From Mesostigma viride (Eukaryota > Streptophyta > Mesostigmatophyceae > Mesostigmatales > Mesostigmataceae): a stretch of DNA of 47,500 nucleotides. The position numbers were made by a program, and so were the translations under genes. The stretch spans positions 2,257,850 to 2,305,349 of the forward strand of contig RPFO01000299.1 of assembly GCA_009746045.1 (NCBI GenBank), written 5' to 3'. The notes below the pieces were generated by a model that was given only the letters and a program-made list of their open reading frames with translations, ran no database searches and was not told where the DNA came from. Positions 10,001 to 19,839 of this stretch are shown here, in pieces (position 1 is the first letter of the stretch; each line of letters opens with the position of its first letter).

Positions 10001-10444
10001 CGGGGAGGGGGCAGGCGAGGGGCGGGGCAGGAGACGGAGGGTGCCGACGAACCTGCACAGCCGCAGAAGGGTGGTGGTCAGGGCAGAGATGCGACGGCCG
10101 AAAACCGAATCAGGGACGTTCGGCCGGACGTCCGGATGCGCTTTATGGATGGCGCGAAACTGAGTCGCGGAGGTTGGAGTTCGAAATGGGTAGACGAGGT
10201 GTGCATAAACTGGGAGCACAAGTACCCCAAGAAGGAAGATTTTCCGCTCTTTGGCACCCTCCTGGGCAAAGAGAGGGAGAAGGTGGTGATCAGATGGTTT
10301 GATGAAGGGCACGACCTCGGTTGGAGTAATGAGTGCGAGCAAAAGTTTCGTTTCCCTCTGAAGTTCGCTAGAGAACATGTTACTCTCCTGAAGGAAGGCG
10401 CCAGCTGGGACAACATTCCTTCATATCGATCTGGCAAGCGATGA
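3361..10444 (+). CDS. Large multi-exon gene of unknown function
   Basis: I assemble one gene from the exons 3361-4035, 4157-4213, 4341-4421, 4545-5049, 5492-6679, 6936 to ~8.7 kb, ~8.7 kb-9608 and 9750-10444. Every junction is GT..AG. All introns are phase 0 except the last (phase 1), and phases agree across junctions, which is the main support. The predicted product is around 1900-2000 residues: a low-complexity Pro/Gly/Gln-rich N-terminus, two globular parts (5492-8400), a long Asp/Glu run, a Gly/Arg/acid 24-residue repeat, and a C-terminal Trp-rich domain. The frame breaks at ~4836, ~4975 and between 8618 and 8780. No family is recognised apart from a DGNH motif (see exon 5492-6679). It could be a host gene or part of an uncharacterised mobile element. 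Confidence 0.5.
4157..4213 (+). CDS. Exon 2 (57 bp)
   Basis: Bounded by ttcgcag and cag/gtacat. It is 19 codons in phase 0 with no stop (starts GRQEDVG), too short for ordinary ORF detection. The flanking introns are 121 and 127 bp. Confidence 0.45.
4341..4421 (+). CDS. Exon 3 (81 bp)
   Basis: Bounded by tttttacag and agg/gtaagt. It is 27 codons in phase 0, Gly/Ser/Glu-rich (EQQEGGDRRGSGSYGG), continuing the disordered style of exon 1. Confidence 0.45.
4478..4497 (+). repeat. Recurrent 20-base motif, copy f (intron 3)
   Basis: TTACGACGGCCGGCGTTTCT, ~56 bases inside the 123-bp intron 4422-4544. Confidence 0.7.
4545..5049 (+). CDS. Exon 4, with two apparent frameshifts
   Basis: Starts in phase 0 after cttgcag and reads EAGRQGGANLQ ... 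to a TGA at 4854. A second frame from about 4836 gives a better-looking continuation (KALIKWMQENLFEG ... LIKMLKEHD), and a third from about 4975 gives KSPKIAKGSKKAAEAAAVEG ending at donor gag/gtaagt (5050) in phase 0, exactly what exon 5 requires. Both switches fall at CCC triplets, so homopolymer errors or two real single-base deletions are both possible. Confidence 0.5.
5035..5491 (+). repeat. Intron with threefold tandem duplication (~152 bp units)
   Basis: Units begin at 5035, 5186 and 5338 with gttgaggggaatgag or a variant, i.e. the last exon bases plus the intron. Each unit carries the donor-proximal text (tacctctgttgtgagggggg), one copy of the 20-base motif, and a pyrimidine-rich tail. 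Unit 2 has lost the donor (gagcca instead of gaggta) and only unit 3 ends in a proper acceptor (catcactgcag), so the whole 5050-5491 is probably removed as one intron. Confidence 0.7.
5108..5430 (+). repeat. Recurrent 20-base motif, copies g-i (intron 4)
   Basis: Three exact copies of TTGCGACGGCCGGCGTTTCT at 5108-5127, 5259-5278 and 5411-5430, one per tandem unit of intron 4. Confidence 0.8.
5492..6679 (+). CDS. Exon 5 of the large gene, DGNH-containing domain
   Basis: 396 codons, phase 0 on both sides (acceptor ctgcag at 5491, or gtgcag nine bases later; donor aag/gtaagc at 6680). A Lys-rich linker (KGKGKGKEVEVAD) and acidic SQDDDDILD precede a globular region with several Trp. Near 6370-6410 the text CGFLVLDGNHFTTLI resembles the DGNHR core of ParB/sulfiredoxin-fold domains (known: this loop contacts substrate in that fold). 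The canonical Arg is replaced by Phe and no other ParB motif is clear, so this is only a hint. The following helices (QRSVWYQAMLNGFMKAEKLRV) look well folded. Confidence 0.55.
6690..6845 (+). repeat. Recurrent 20-base motif, copies j-l (intron 5)
   Basis: TTGCGACCGCCGGCGTTTCT at 6690-6709 and ATGCGACCGCCGGCGTTTCT at 6759-6778 and 6826-6845. They lie in the 256-bp intron 6680-6935, within a ~68-bp tandem repeat that also repeats ataagggg-ttttc and agcatgccat strings. Confidence 0.8.
6936..8783 (+). CDS. Exon 6 of the large gene: globular region then acidic run
   Basis: Acceptor gatgcag at 6935, phase 0. About 500 residues of globular, Trp- and Lys-rich sequence (e.g. WGPDQKNFMQRWLFWCEDPL; YSDWKGVRMGSDWIAYRTM) lead into SDDDSSSDEDDDSEK and ~45 residues that are nearly all Asp/Glu (8420-8585), then a Gly/Glu-rich stretch. 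I recognise no family. The frame stays open to 9176, but a strong donor-like gag/gtaagc occurs at 8784 and a better downstream continuation uses another frame. An unseen small intron or a single-base error, perhaps in the G8 run near 8754, must connect them. Confidence 0.5.
8618..9608 (+). CDS. Exon 7 of the large gene: 24-residue repeats
   Basis: This frame is open from 8618. It contains five tandem 24-residue units (core NAGGRICDEEGDRQQEGGSR; last unit degenerate), then an acidic/Pro-rich segment (LLNEDDDPEPSADTD). It ends at gccg/gtaaat so that splicing 9609-9749 joins the same frame of 9750-10444. The other open frame across the repeats encodes ETPAGVSVMRRGIASRKEAR units but dies at 9176. 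The upstream boundary of this exon is not resolved. Confidence 0.45.
8811..9145 (+). repeat. 72-bp tandem repeat, five units, carrying a degenerate motif
   Basis: Unit length is exactly 72 bp. The string cgccggcgggcg recurs at 8833, 8905, 8977, 9049 and 9121, followed by tatct in the first four units. CGCC-N4-GGCG-TATCT is a recognisable variant of the intronic 20-base motif. A donor-like gag/gtaagc lies just upstream at 8784, as in introns 4 and 5. Confidence 0.75.
9750..10444 (+). CDS. Exon 8 (terminal) of the large gene
   Basis: Acceptor tacgtgcag at 9749; with exon 7 ending at 9608 the split codon is GGG and the frame continues 231 residues to TGA at 10442. A Gly/Ala/Pro/Gln-rich linker is followed by a compact domain of ~95 residues rich in Trp and charged residues (WSSKWVDEVCINWEHKYPKK; IRWFDEGHDLGWSNECEQK). 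No family recognised. The competing frame from the same acceptor ends at 9959 with low-complexity sequence. Confidence 0.55.
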
Positions 10445-10987
10445 TGGGCGAGGACTTTGCACGAAATCGCGTTTTGCACGTAATTGCCCACCGCAACGTG
10501 GAGAAATGCAGATGTACATAGTAGTTGGTTCAGTGACCGTGACTTTGGGCAGTTTAGTAGTTGGGGTGACGTGTCCAATGTATATATGGTGGGGCGCGTC
10601 CAAGGGGGTCCACGCTGATTGAGCACTTGCATGTGTTCTTTCAACATATTCGGACATGTATGAAATGAATAAATTGTTTGGACGATTGCAAATTGATTGA
10701 TTGAAGAATGAGATACCATTAATAATTGAAAAATGTAAAACCTCATTGTGAATTTGTACTTCAAACTTTCACATGCATGCCCCAAATTGTGCATTTGTGC
10801 AGGTTTTAATTATGAGAAGTAGCATTTCTCTACAAATATTGAGAAATTTAGGGGCACTTGGGGTTGTTGGCCATGTTCATTCATGATAAAATGGACTTTT
10901 TATGCTGTAACATCATATTCCACTAGTCCAAAACGCTGCTTTCATGACGTCAAAAGTACCAGCAATGGCCCTAGGTTGGAGCAGTAG
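10445..10987. other. No gene; 3' flank of the large gene
   Basis: AT-rich 3' flank with AATAAA near 10667, then unclassified DNA up to the Gypsy fragment. I see no ORF with protein-like character and no clear element end here. Confidence 0.5.
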
Positions 10988-12190
10988 ATGTTGGGGACGC
11001 CCTTTACTGACCTGCCCCTCAAGCATGTGCGACAGCATCTTTTACGAGTAGCAGATTTCTTCTCCACGCCTTCTCTTCCTACCCGTTCCCGTATTAATAG
11101 TATTAGTCTTACCCCTGAGGAGGAGAACTCCTATGTAGAAGAATTAGATATTTGTGTGACTGATCTTTCAGCTCTGGATGTCTCTCATATCACCTGCTAT
11201 CATTGTAAGGAAGTAGGTCATCTTAAACGTGAGTGCCCCAAGTTCCTTTCGGGTGCTCCCCCTCATCCCGACGCTCGCCCTCCTCGTACCCCTCAGCGTG
11301 CTCCTATTCGTCCCACTTCAGGACGCGTTCCCTCAGCTACCCCTAGTAGGCTGAATGCTGTGCAGACAAGACCCCCAGGGTTCCCCTATGATAATCAGGC
11401 TCGGACCGCACCCTCTTCAATCCCTCATGACCCTCCAGCAGTGGCTTTTCCGCCAGGGTCTTCTTCGGGGTTAGTTCCTATGGATCGATTTGGGGGGGGA
11501 GGGGGAACAGTAGGCCTGTCAGCCGGGGGTAACCTGGACAGGTCCTTAGATAGTACCCCAGATAATAATTTTTGCTTGCCTGTTTTTATAACCGCTGTAG
11601 GAGCTGAATCATCCCTACCACTGCGTGTGCGTCCTCTTATGTTCTTGAATGGTGGCTTAACCGTTCCTCCTACTGTTGTAGACCCCTTCTTGCATGCTGA
11701 TGAACTCTTGAATGTCTCTGTGTTAGTGGATAGCGGTGCGGCTAGCTCCTTTGTGAGCGAGGCCCTAGTTAGGCGTTTAGGACTAGTCCCTATCCCTCAC
11801 ACAAAAACGGTCACTGTCCATTATGCTGACGGTCGCACCAGTCATTCCCCGGGTACGGTGTCCCTTCCCCTGGTCATACAAGGACGTACGGTCAACCTGA
11901 CGGCCACTATAGGCCCTATCACTACAGCTGATGTATTACTAGGATTAGATTGGCACCAGGATAATAAGATTACTATTAATTATGACACTACGGTCATTTG
12001 GTTTCCAGATAGCTCTTACTGGGTACCAGAACGTCATTATAGATTAGAAAATTTATCCTTGGTAGATATTACTCCTCCTACACCTGTTGATCCTCCTGTG
12101 AGACCTATACCTGAAGTATTAACTCGTCGTCTGTCCCACTACCTCTGGAGAGGACTGAGTTTTTCTCAGTCTTCTCCTGAGGACCGAGTT
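10988..12190 (+). pseudogene. Ty3/Gypsy fragment: nucleocapsid knuckle and protease
   Basis: About 400 codons of a Gypsy polyprotein lacking its capsid start. A CCHC knuckle (CYHCKEVGHLKREC, ~11195-11240) is followed by a Pro-rich linker, then a retropepsin: VSVLVDSGAASSFVSEALV (~11715-11770, catalytic DSG) and TADVLLGLDWHQD (~11925). The text stops resembling Gypsy after SQSSPEDRV near 12190, where foreign DNA begins; the frame runs on by chance to 12319. The matching reverse transcriptase resumes at 16705, so the gap is inserted or rearranged DNA. Confidence 0.8.
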
Positions 12191-14246
12191 TTGAGGTTCT
12201 GTACAAAATTCGCCCCGGTCAGAATGTTTGACAAAAAAATTCTCTCAAAATTTATTCAAATACTACGTGAAAAGATCTTTCTTGGACATATTTTTGGGAT
12301 TTTTTTGGATTTGGTATGAGCGGCTAAATGTACGGTCAAAGTACAGGTGGTAAGGGTACTTTTCCACGTGAAACGCGAGTTCCGGAAATGCACGACCTAG
12401 CCATGGCGGCTCGCGCCCATGCATGCAGTTTACGTTTGCGGACGAGTTAGCTGTCCAAACTCAGGAAATAGATTTTATATGTCCTATAGATGATAAATCC
12501 TAATTTTTAGCTCGCAGGGAAGCGATTTACCCGGTGTCGGCACTGTTCTTGCTGGAAAAAACTGCGATAAGGCAGGTCGACGGAATTGATGACTGCGCTT
12601 GATTTCCGGCGCAATTTCAATGGCTGATAGGTTTCTTTCTACATTGTAACATGTATTTTATTAGAATAAATTGAGTGGCAGTATATATTTGATGATTTCG
12701 ACCACTCTGTCACGTCATGGTCTATGTGCCGCAAAGTGCCACTTTTGCGGGCACCGCCTGGGCCAAGGTAACGCCAGCCGTGCCAGGTAAAGTCGGATTA
12801 TCGTTGCCTCTTCGTTTCTTGATGTTCTTACATGAGTTTAAGCTTGCCAGGCGTTGTCAGGTTCAAGTCTTGATGCTCTTTCTTGACCGTTGCCTGCCCC
12901 TCTCTAAAACCCCCTTTTCAGATGATGTTAGCAGGCATTTGCCTTAACCCAGTGTAGTTGTGCAGGGTTTTAGGAGCTGTGCAGGTTTAAACACCTTCAT
13001 AGATGTTAGTTATTCTTTTGCTACGTTCATACTGCATGATTGTGTGGCCACGGCCTGCGTCAAGGGTGCTTTCAAGCTTATACGGGTGCAGACACGTGTG
13101 TAGTACTCCTACACACAGATCTCGAGTGATTTATCTAGTACCAAATCCGAAAGGCTTGCATCACTCCCCGGACAGGAGAACTTTTGCGGATGACTGTAGG
13201 TGTAAGTTGGCGATGCCATGGTATCCGGAGACGTCCGTCCTATAGTCAGCAAAATTGGTGCGAGAGGTCCCCAGTTCGATTCCGGTCGGATTCATTTGCA
13301 GATCGCGTTTTCCGCGTTTTCCGCGGCCTGGCACTGAACGCAAAGGTTTTCACCTTTGCGGAGTGTCTGATCAGATTATACGGGTGAGTGAAAAGTCTTG
13401 GTGACAAACCACTGCCATCATGTGCCAGCAACTATGTTGGCCACATCATGGCAAGGCAAAACAGTTATAGCCATATCTATTGTTGTTAGAAACAATGGAA
13501 AGATGCTTAACCTACCCATTATATTGGTGGTTGACATTTATAACATAACCCTTTGTTGGTAGGTATCCAAGCCCATTCCCTACGTGCATGCATAGGCTCT
13601 CACTACATGATAAGGTATGATACAACTGCAGCATGATGATGCAAGTGTGTTGTCCTGTTACGCTTGAAGGGAAATGAGGTGATTGGGATGGTTGGTGGCC
13701 ACGGTGGTGTGTAGTATGACCGCACTTACATGCTAGCAAAGTTAGCAAAAGCCCCATTCCTCTCCTGAGGAAGTTGAGAGTTTTTTAATTGTTTCAGGCA
13801 GTGGCAGTGGCCAAATTGAGCCCAGTTTTTTTCCACGTTTCAAGAACTATATTGTTTACATGCCTATATTTTTCTAACGTGCACCATGATTTGATTAAAT
13901 TTTCCCCACTCGCTCTTATCCCGAAAAATGCAAATTCGCTGAGGGTGTCATATGTCCGAGTAATTTCCAGGTGTTTGGGTCAAGTTTTCACTAACGCAGC
14001 ATTTTTTCCAGCAAATTGACATCAAATACACCCTCGATCCACATCAAAACATTTGGGATGGACCCCCCACCTAGTCGCTACACCCGGTTGAAAAAGGTCA
14101 ACTCAGTCCTCTTTTGAGTCCTGACTGAGTTGGGACAGACGACGAGTTAATGTCCAATGACGAATTGCGATCTGAACTAAAGGATTATGGATACCTATTA
14201 TTTGATACCTATTATGTATGTTCCTTCAGTTAGAAGTACAAGAGAT
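12191..14246. other. Unclassified inserted DNA between Gypsy PR and RT
   Basis: Two kilobases without a credible gene. It holds a truncated tRNA-like segment (13234-13290) and an inverted pair aactcagtc / gactgagtt near 14098-14130. The DNA separates two parts of the same Gypsy-type polyprotein, so it is probably decayed transposon sequence. I find no terminal repeats. Confidence 0.4.
13234..13290 (+). other. tRNA-like remnant (SINE head?)
   Basis: TCCGTCC at 13234 can pair six of seven bases with GGTCGGA at 13284. Between them lie an A-box-like TAGTCAGCAAAA and a B-box-like AGTTCGATTCC (13273-13283). At 57 bases there is no room for an anticodon arm, so this is not a functional tRNA. A Pol III promoter remnant of a tRNA-derived SINE is the likeliest reading. 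Confidence 0.4.
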
Positions 14247-14469
14247 TAATTAATTAATTAATTAGGAACATAACTCCGTTGGGAGTATATGTAGCACATA
14301 GCCCTGAGAAGGGGCATATGAGCCTATAATACATTCTAAGCTACTTCCTGCAAGGGTGGGAATGTAAACAACACTTGCTCTAGGTGCACCAGGGCACCCG
14401 CACGGGTCCGCATGGTCTATCACGCTATGCCCGGGTAAGGGGGGAGCATGCCTGTGAGGGGGGAACCAC
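14247..14469 (-). mobile_element. Short 5'-truncated retroposon, family H1
   Basis: Flanked by a 9-bp direct repeat ACAAGAGAT (14238-14246 and 14470-14478). Read on the minus strand it ends in the hairpin ACTCC-CAAC-GGAGT followed by (TAAT)n, the layout of a LINE-mobilised retroposon 3' end. The same body occurs at 34.2 kb, 35.1-35.3 kb and 44.7-45.4 kb with different 5' truncation points. Confidence 0.7.
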
Positions 14470-14546
14470 ACAAGAGATACCTATCCCTAACAATAGTGTG
14501 GAGATAGATGTAAACACAGTGGATACAATAGGAGTGGGATTTACTG

Positions 14547-16083
14547 AATCGGATTTCTCTGAAAATAGTTTATTAAACAGCATGCGGGAAAGAAAGGGCC
14601 GCCACAACCTTGTGGCTGTACATGCAGAAAGGCTTGTTAGACGAATGGGGACGGCTTGTTGTTTACCGGGGAATCCTACTGGCAACTAGCTTTGCCTTTT
14701 GTAAGTCAGGCGCCGTTTGTTTGAACGGCCGGCCATGTGTTGAATGCTGACGGAAGTTGCGTCAAAAAGCTGTAATAAAATCTGACGTAACCAGCACTCA
14801 CCAATTGATTGGTGTGCTGCTTGGTTGGGTAGTGTGTTCAGGGTTGCATTCGAAGAGTACACATGGCCTGACAGCTCAGACGTGTGACAGATGAGCTGGC
14901 TGGCTGAATTATTAAATTGTCAGCGTTAGGATATTTCTGGTTTTGCCGTTTTCCATTTTGACGGTAGGCTTGATAAGCATGGTCGGCGGGTTGTGACCCG
15001 TAATTGTTTCTTTGAATGTGCTCACTGAAGCAGTATGCGCGGCCTCGCTGCTATGGCGGCGGGGCTAAAGAAAATTAGGCAAAGACCCCGTCCTTGCCTG
15101 CTATGAAGTCGCGGGCTTTGCGACTTCACGGCAGGTAGGGTCGGTTTGAACGGAACGGAAATTTCGCGTTACCAATGTGCCAAGTGGTTCTGGTTGGCAC
15201 CTTGCTGGGCAGCGTCTCGGTGGTCATAGAAAGTGGGCTGGGCGCCCCGCCCCGGCTGCTGGTAATTCCAGCAGCGGAGCCAATCATGTCGACTAAGAAG
15301 TCCGCAGCTGATGCGGAAACTGTGCGAAGGTCAATAGATTAATTTGGATTCCATGAGACTGCGCTGGTAGTCAGTCAGCGGCCCACCGCCTAGGGCGCTG
15401 CATGGCGCTGCCTTCGGCTTGGTGCGCGGCCCTTTTTTGTTATGGGCCAGCGAGGGATATAAGGGTGACGCGTGGCCGGCTAATTTCTTGCGTTCCGGAA
15501 GAAAATATATTTGCAAAATTCCCACAAAAGGAACCGAGTATCGGAAAGGCGTCTCGGCTGACAGTGGCAGTGTCTGGCCTTGTCGTCTCTCCCTGCTCAG
15601 CACCCGGCAGGTAGCGGTTCAAACCCTGGTGGCGTCGGAATGCGAATTTTCTGGGTTTTTATCCGGAATAATATTTTGCTGAGGCGGCTCCGCGGATTCG
15701 CTAACCTTTTATTGTCGGGCCCCTTAGGGGGTTATTATAGCCTTGTGCGGGCTGAGTCGCCATGAAGGAGATGTTGCGACACGCCCCACTTTGTGGTCTT
15801 TTATGGAAGCGGCTACCCTCGAGGCTGCTCGGAAGAGGGGGGGGGTCTTCTCCTTTTCTTTGTTCACTGTTATTGGGGCAACAGTGATCCTATCAAGTTT
15901 TGTTTCCTGAGCGGCGACAGTGCGGGGGAGGAGGGTAATGGCGCCAGGGACTGGGGTGGATTGGGGGGCTCTTGCTCCTGCATGCGAGGGAGACGAGATG
16001 ACTACTTAAACCTGCCTTTGGCAGGGGCTCTACTCATTGTTTTCAATCAAATGCTGGTTTTCTTGGGAGCTCAAGTGTCATAA
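14547..16083. repeat. Tandem repeat unit 1 (1.54 kb)
   Basis: Begins aatcggatttctctg and ends gagctcaagtgtcataa. Its first 466 bp (14547-15012) and last ~120 bp (15961-16083) recur almost identically in the next unit. The middle contains a perfect hairpin gctgctgg-taatt-ccagcagc (near 15260). The start of the unit overlaps a frame (14479-14689) that may be the Gypsy linker between PR and RT. Confidence 0.65.
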
Positions 16084-16686
16084 TCGGATTTCTCTGAAAA
16101 TAGTTTATTAAACAGCATGCGGGAAAGAAAGGGCCGCCACAACCTTGTGGCTGTACATGCAGAAAGGCTTGTTAGACGAATGGGGACGGCTTGTTGTTTA
16201 CCGGGGAATCCTACTGGCAACTAGCTTTGCCTTTTGTAAGTCAGGCACCGTTTGTTTGAACGGCCGGCCATGTGTTGAATGCTGACGGAAGTTGCGTCAA
16301 AAAGCTGTAATAAAATCTGACGTAACCAGCACTCACCAATTGATTGGTGTGCTGCTTGGTTGGGTAGTGTGTTCAGGGTTGCATTCGAAGAGTACACATG
16401 GCCTGACAGCTCAGACGTGTGACAGATGAGCTGGCTGGCTGAATTATTAAATTGTCAGCGTTAGGATATTTCTGGTTTTGCCGTTTTCCATTTTGACGGT
16501 AGGCTTGATAAGCATGGTCGGCGGGTTGTGACCCGTAATTGTTTCTTCCCACCCATCCCACCCTTGGGGGGCTCTTGCTCCTGCATGCGAGGGAGACGAG
16601 ATGACTACTTAAACCTGCCTTTGGCAGGGGCTCTACTCATTGTTTTCAATCAAATGCTGGTTTTCTTGGGAGCTCAAGTGTCATAA
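16082..16686. repeat. Tandem repeat unit 2, internally deleted
   Basis: Directly abuts unit 1. It holds the 466-bp head (16082-16547) and ~120-bp tail (16564-16686) joined by 16 bp, so ~930 bp of unit 1 is missing. The near-identity (I noticed one substitution, gcgccg/gcaccg) implies a recent event. Confidence 0.65.
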
Positions 16687-16704
16687 AATGAAATAGTAAG
16701 ATAC

Positions 16705-17402
16705 ATGGCTGTGATAGATTCCTCAAAAGTATTTGAAGAAAAGACTCCTTCTTATCCTCCTCCTCGTTCTGTTTTACACCGTGTAGTTATCAAGGACGGT
16801 GCAGTTCCTACGCACTCTCCGATGTATAGAATGGGCCCTACCGAATTAAAGGAACTAAAACAGATTTTAGTGTCACTATTAGAAGCAGGATTGATAGAGC
16901 CTAGTAACTCCCCCTACTCCGCTGGTGTCCTGTTAGTTCCTAAGCCAAATGGCAAGTTTCGCCTAGTTACCGATTATAGGAAGTTAAACGATATTACTGT
17001 GAAGTCTAAATACCCTCTACCTCGTATTGATGATATATTTAATAAGGTTAAAGGTTCTACCTGTTTCACAGTACTAGATTGTGCGGATGGTTTTTGGCAA
17101 CTACGCATAGCTCCTGAGGATTGCCACAAAACCGCCTTTGCTACCCCTTTTGGGCATTACCAGTTTAGAGTAGCGGCTATGGGACTCTGTAACTCTCCTG
17201 CCTCTTTCCAAATGTTAATGAATGAAGTGCTTAGACCTGTTATGGGAAATTCTCACCTTCCTCAAGTGTCCTCTGATTTAAAGGATCCTTCCTTCTCCTC
17301 TGTTTCTTTATCTGAGCATGACCGTTCGTGTGCTCAAGCTTACTTAGATGATATCCTTATTTATTCTCCTGCATGATTTTGAAACGCACCTACGTGATTT
17401 AA
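16705..17402 (+). pseudogene. Ty3/Gypsy reverse transcriptase, 5' part
   Basis: 223 codons with clear Gypsy RT motifs in order: LIEPSNSPYSAGVLLVPKP, FRLVTDYRKLNDITVKSKYP, FTVLDCADGFWQLRIA (first catalytic Asp), TPFGHYQFRVAAMGLCNSPA and YLDDILIYSP (YxDD box). An in-frame TGA at 17374 follows, then FETHLRDL, and a TTAA-target element interrupts the domain at 17399-17402. The thumb part resumes in frame at 19681. The stop plus the insertion make it a pseudogene. Confidence 0.88.
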
Positions 17403-19677
17403 GGGGAGGGGACATGCCTAAAGTGCACTTTTCTGGAAACCACACCTATGCATGTGCTAAAAATCCAATGATGATTGGGGACCATAAATATGATAAAAAA
17501 ATAATTTTCCAGCCACTTGGGGGGGGTACTAGCCCCCACCATACACCGGTAACGCGCTAAAAATAGAAAAAGACGCTATTTTAGTCACATTTTTCCTAGG
17601 ACAATGGGCAAACATATTGGGACCAAATCATATATTCCCGCATAGTTCCCCCACTTTTGAGAAATTCTACCCAGTTGGGACCAAGAAATAAGCATGTTTA
17701 CTCACGTTGATGGATTTCCCGCAAAACAGGTACTTTTTTAATCCAAAAAAAAAAAATCAAATCATAAACACATCATATCATGCTCCACCATATATTCCCA
17801 AATACTACAGGTGGGGGGACATGCAGCCCCAAATTTTCAGGTCATTCTGACAAGCGCAGCTCTAGTTGATGGATTTCCTAGGTAGCCACCTGTGACGAAG
17901 CTAAGGGAGGTTTTTTAGTGTATCTTACCACACTAACACCCCTTTATCCATCCAAACCATGCAAAAACTTGCCAAACCACGTGCTGCCAACCTCTGCACA
18001 TATGGTACCTCCTATGTTCAAGGTTTGACGCCATTCTGACAACAACTGCCCAGGTTGCAACCATTCCAAGACGGCCACCCACGAAGACGCTACAAGGAGG
18101 TTTTAGTTACCATCTGGCCACTTTAGAATCTCCTTCTTCATCAAAGACCTCTGCAAACTGATCAAAGCGCATATAATTAACTCTTGCATGCTGACAACTA
18201 CACATGCTCAAGGTTGAGGGTCATTGTGACAAGAACTGCTCAAGTTGATGGGTTTCCTATATGACCACCTGACAAGGCGCTAAGGACCACTCAGTAAGCA
18301 GATTGACACAATGACACTTCATATGCCATCCAACATGCACCAAAACCAAGTTAAATATGTTTAGAAAGTAAAATGGGGCGGCGACGCACCTCATACGCCT
18401 TCACCGCCCCTCAAGCATGGCCAGCCTTGCAACTATGTGCATAGCAATAAAGATGGTAGCACCAACATGCCTAACCAGCATTTTCTATGTTTCTCCCAGG
18501 TTAGAGTGGAAGGTTGATTCCAGCCAAGCTAATCAACACAACAACGCCTCCTAAACTGCCCTACCCGCCATGGGCACCAGACAGGGACTATGGAGGGCGA
18601 GGAACCAAGGAGATCATGGTATGCATAGCTTGCATGCAGTCAACCATGTCAACCATGGTTGGCTCAGCACATTGTAGTCTTGTCACATCATCATAACAAG
18701 GGAAAGCTCAAATAAACCAATAGTGGCAGCTATCTACATGCAGTCACACAAATGCAATATCTCCATATTTTAATCACTATAACACCTCCATCCCTGCACG
18801 ATGAAATGCAAAGAAGCCATTGGCGGCCCTTCAGCGCATTAGCGCTGGGATGCCGCTGCGAAGAGAGGGTGCGTCACCCTCACACAACAAGAAGCGTCCA
18901 TAAGCACAACATCCTTGCTAGAACATGTTTCATGAAATGCCTTAAACCTTCCCAAGAAGGTACAGGCTGCGACTGAAGCGGCCCTGACCACAAAATCAAC
19001 GAAAACAATCTAAAGCTGCCAGGTATTCGACAACACAATGGCAAGGAACGGCGAGCTAGCTGGCGGAAACTGCCCAAAAAGAACGCAAAAAACTTCGAAC
19101 AATGAGCTCATAGAAGAAAGCACTGATAGCAGATAACATTCGCGACAAATCTGTACCTTGCCCTCGTAAATCCCTCGCCCAGGCGCGCAACAACAGCCGT
19201 TCTTCCATGGACAGGTCAGACACGCACTGCGCAGGTCTGAACAATTACTTACCGATAATGGCCGAAAATCTGGCAAAAAGCACCAGCTCGGTTTAGAATT
19301 CGATGCAACCGATATTAATGACTGCTTCACGGTCAGAACAGCCCCCAAAACCGCGATTTTACAGCCGCTATCATGAATTCTATTTCATTCCGCGCGACCA
19401 AAAAATTCAGATTACCCCCCATGCCGATGGCATAAAAAAACAGCAGCGATATTGTAAACCAGCTGATTTCCGCCACAAACTAACATCATAAACTCATCGC
19501 CTTTAAGATTCTAGTAAAATTTTTGCATTTCGCCTGCCCTAGTGTGGTAGTTTCGCCTGAACGCAGTCGCCATGGCCACTTCCGCAAGGGGTGCGTGCAC
19601 CGTGCACGTGAAATTTGTGACCTTCGGTTCCGGCGCGAATTTTTTGGCGCCAAAATATTCGGGCATGTCCCGTCCCC
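17403..19677. mobile_element. TTAA-target DNA element 1 (2275 bp, non-autonomous)
   Basis: Bounded by TTAA at 17399-17402 and 19678-19681. Termini: GGGGAGGGGACATGCC at the left, GGCATGTCCCGTCCCC at the right (15 of 16 inverted). Removing the element and one TTAA restores the Gypsy RT frame exactly, which confirms the ends. TTAA duplication is the piggyBac signature (known), but the GGGGA terminus is not the usual piggyBac CCC start, so the superfamily is only suggested. No transposase is visible. The right ~1.4 kb is homologous to element 2 (23.2-24.7 kb). Confidence 0.85.
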
Positions 19678-19680
19678 TTA

Positions 19681-19833
19681 ATGAAAGTATTAGAAATCAT
19701 GGCTGAAAATTCTTTATGGGCGCGCCGTGCTAAAGTTCGCTCTGGTAGGAGTGTCCCATTTTTAGGGCACGTTCTGTCAGATGCCGGGGTTGCTACCGAC
19801 CCGGACAAGACTAAGTCAATTCAGGATTAGCCT
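19681..19833 (+). pseudogene. Gypsy reverse transcriptase, thumb part
   Basis: Continues the interrupted RT in frame: a helical stretch, then SVPFLGHVLSDAGVATDPDK, the typical RT thumb/connection motif, and KSIQD. A TAG replaces the usual Trp codon (then PTP), after which the text becomes Gypsy gag-like. The RNase H and integrase parts of this copy are absent, so a recombination joint lies near 19833. Confidence 0.8.
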
Positions 19834-19839
19834 ACCCCT

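Noticed and set aside
15230-15330. Resemblance to small-subunit rRNA (ggtaattccagcagc)
   Set aside because: The match is a short palindromic hairpin; neighbouring rRNA landmarks are absent.
15600-15645. Possible B box (gcggttcaaaccc) of a tRNA
   Set aside because: No acceptable A box or acceptor stem at tRNA distance.
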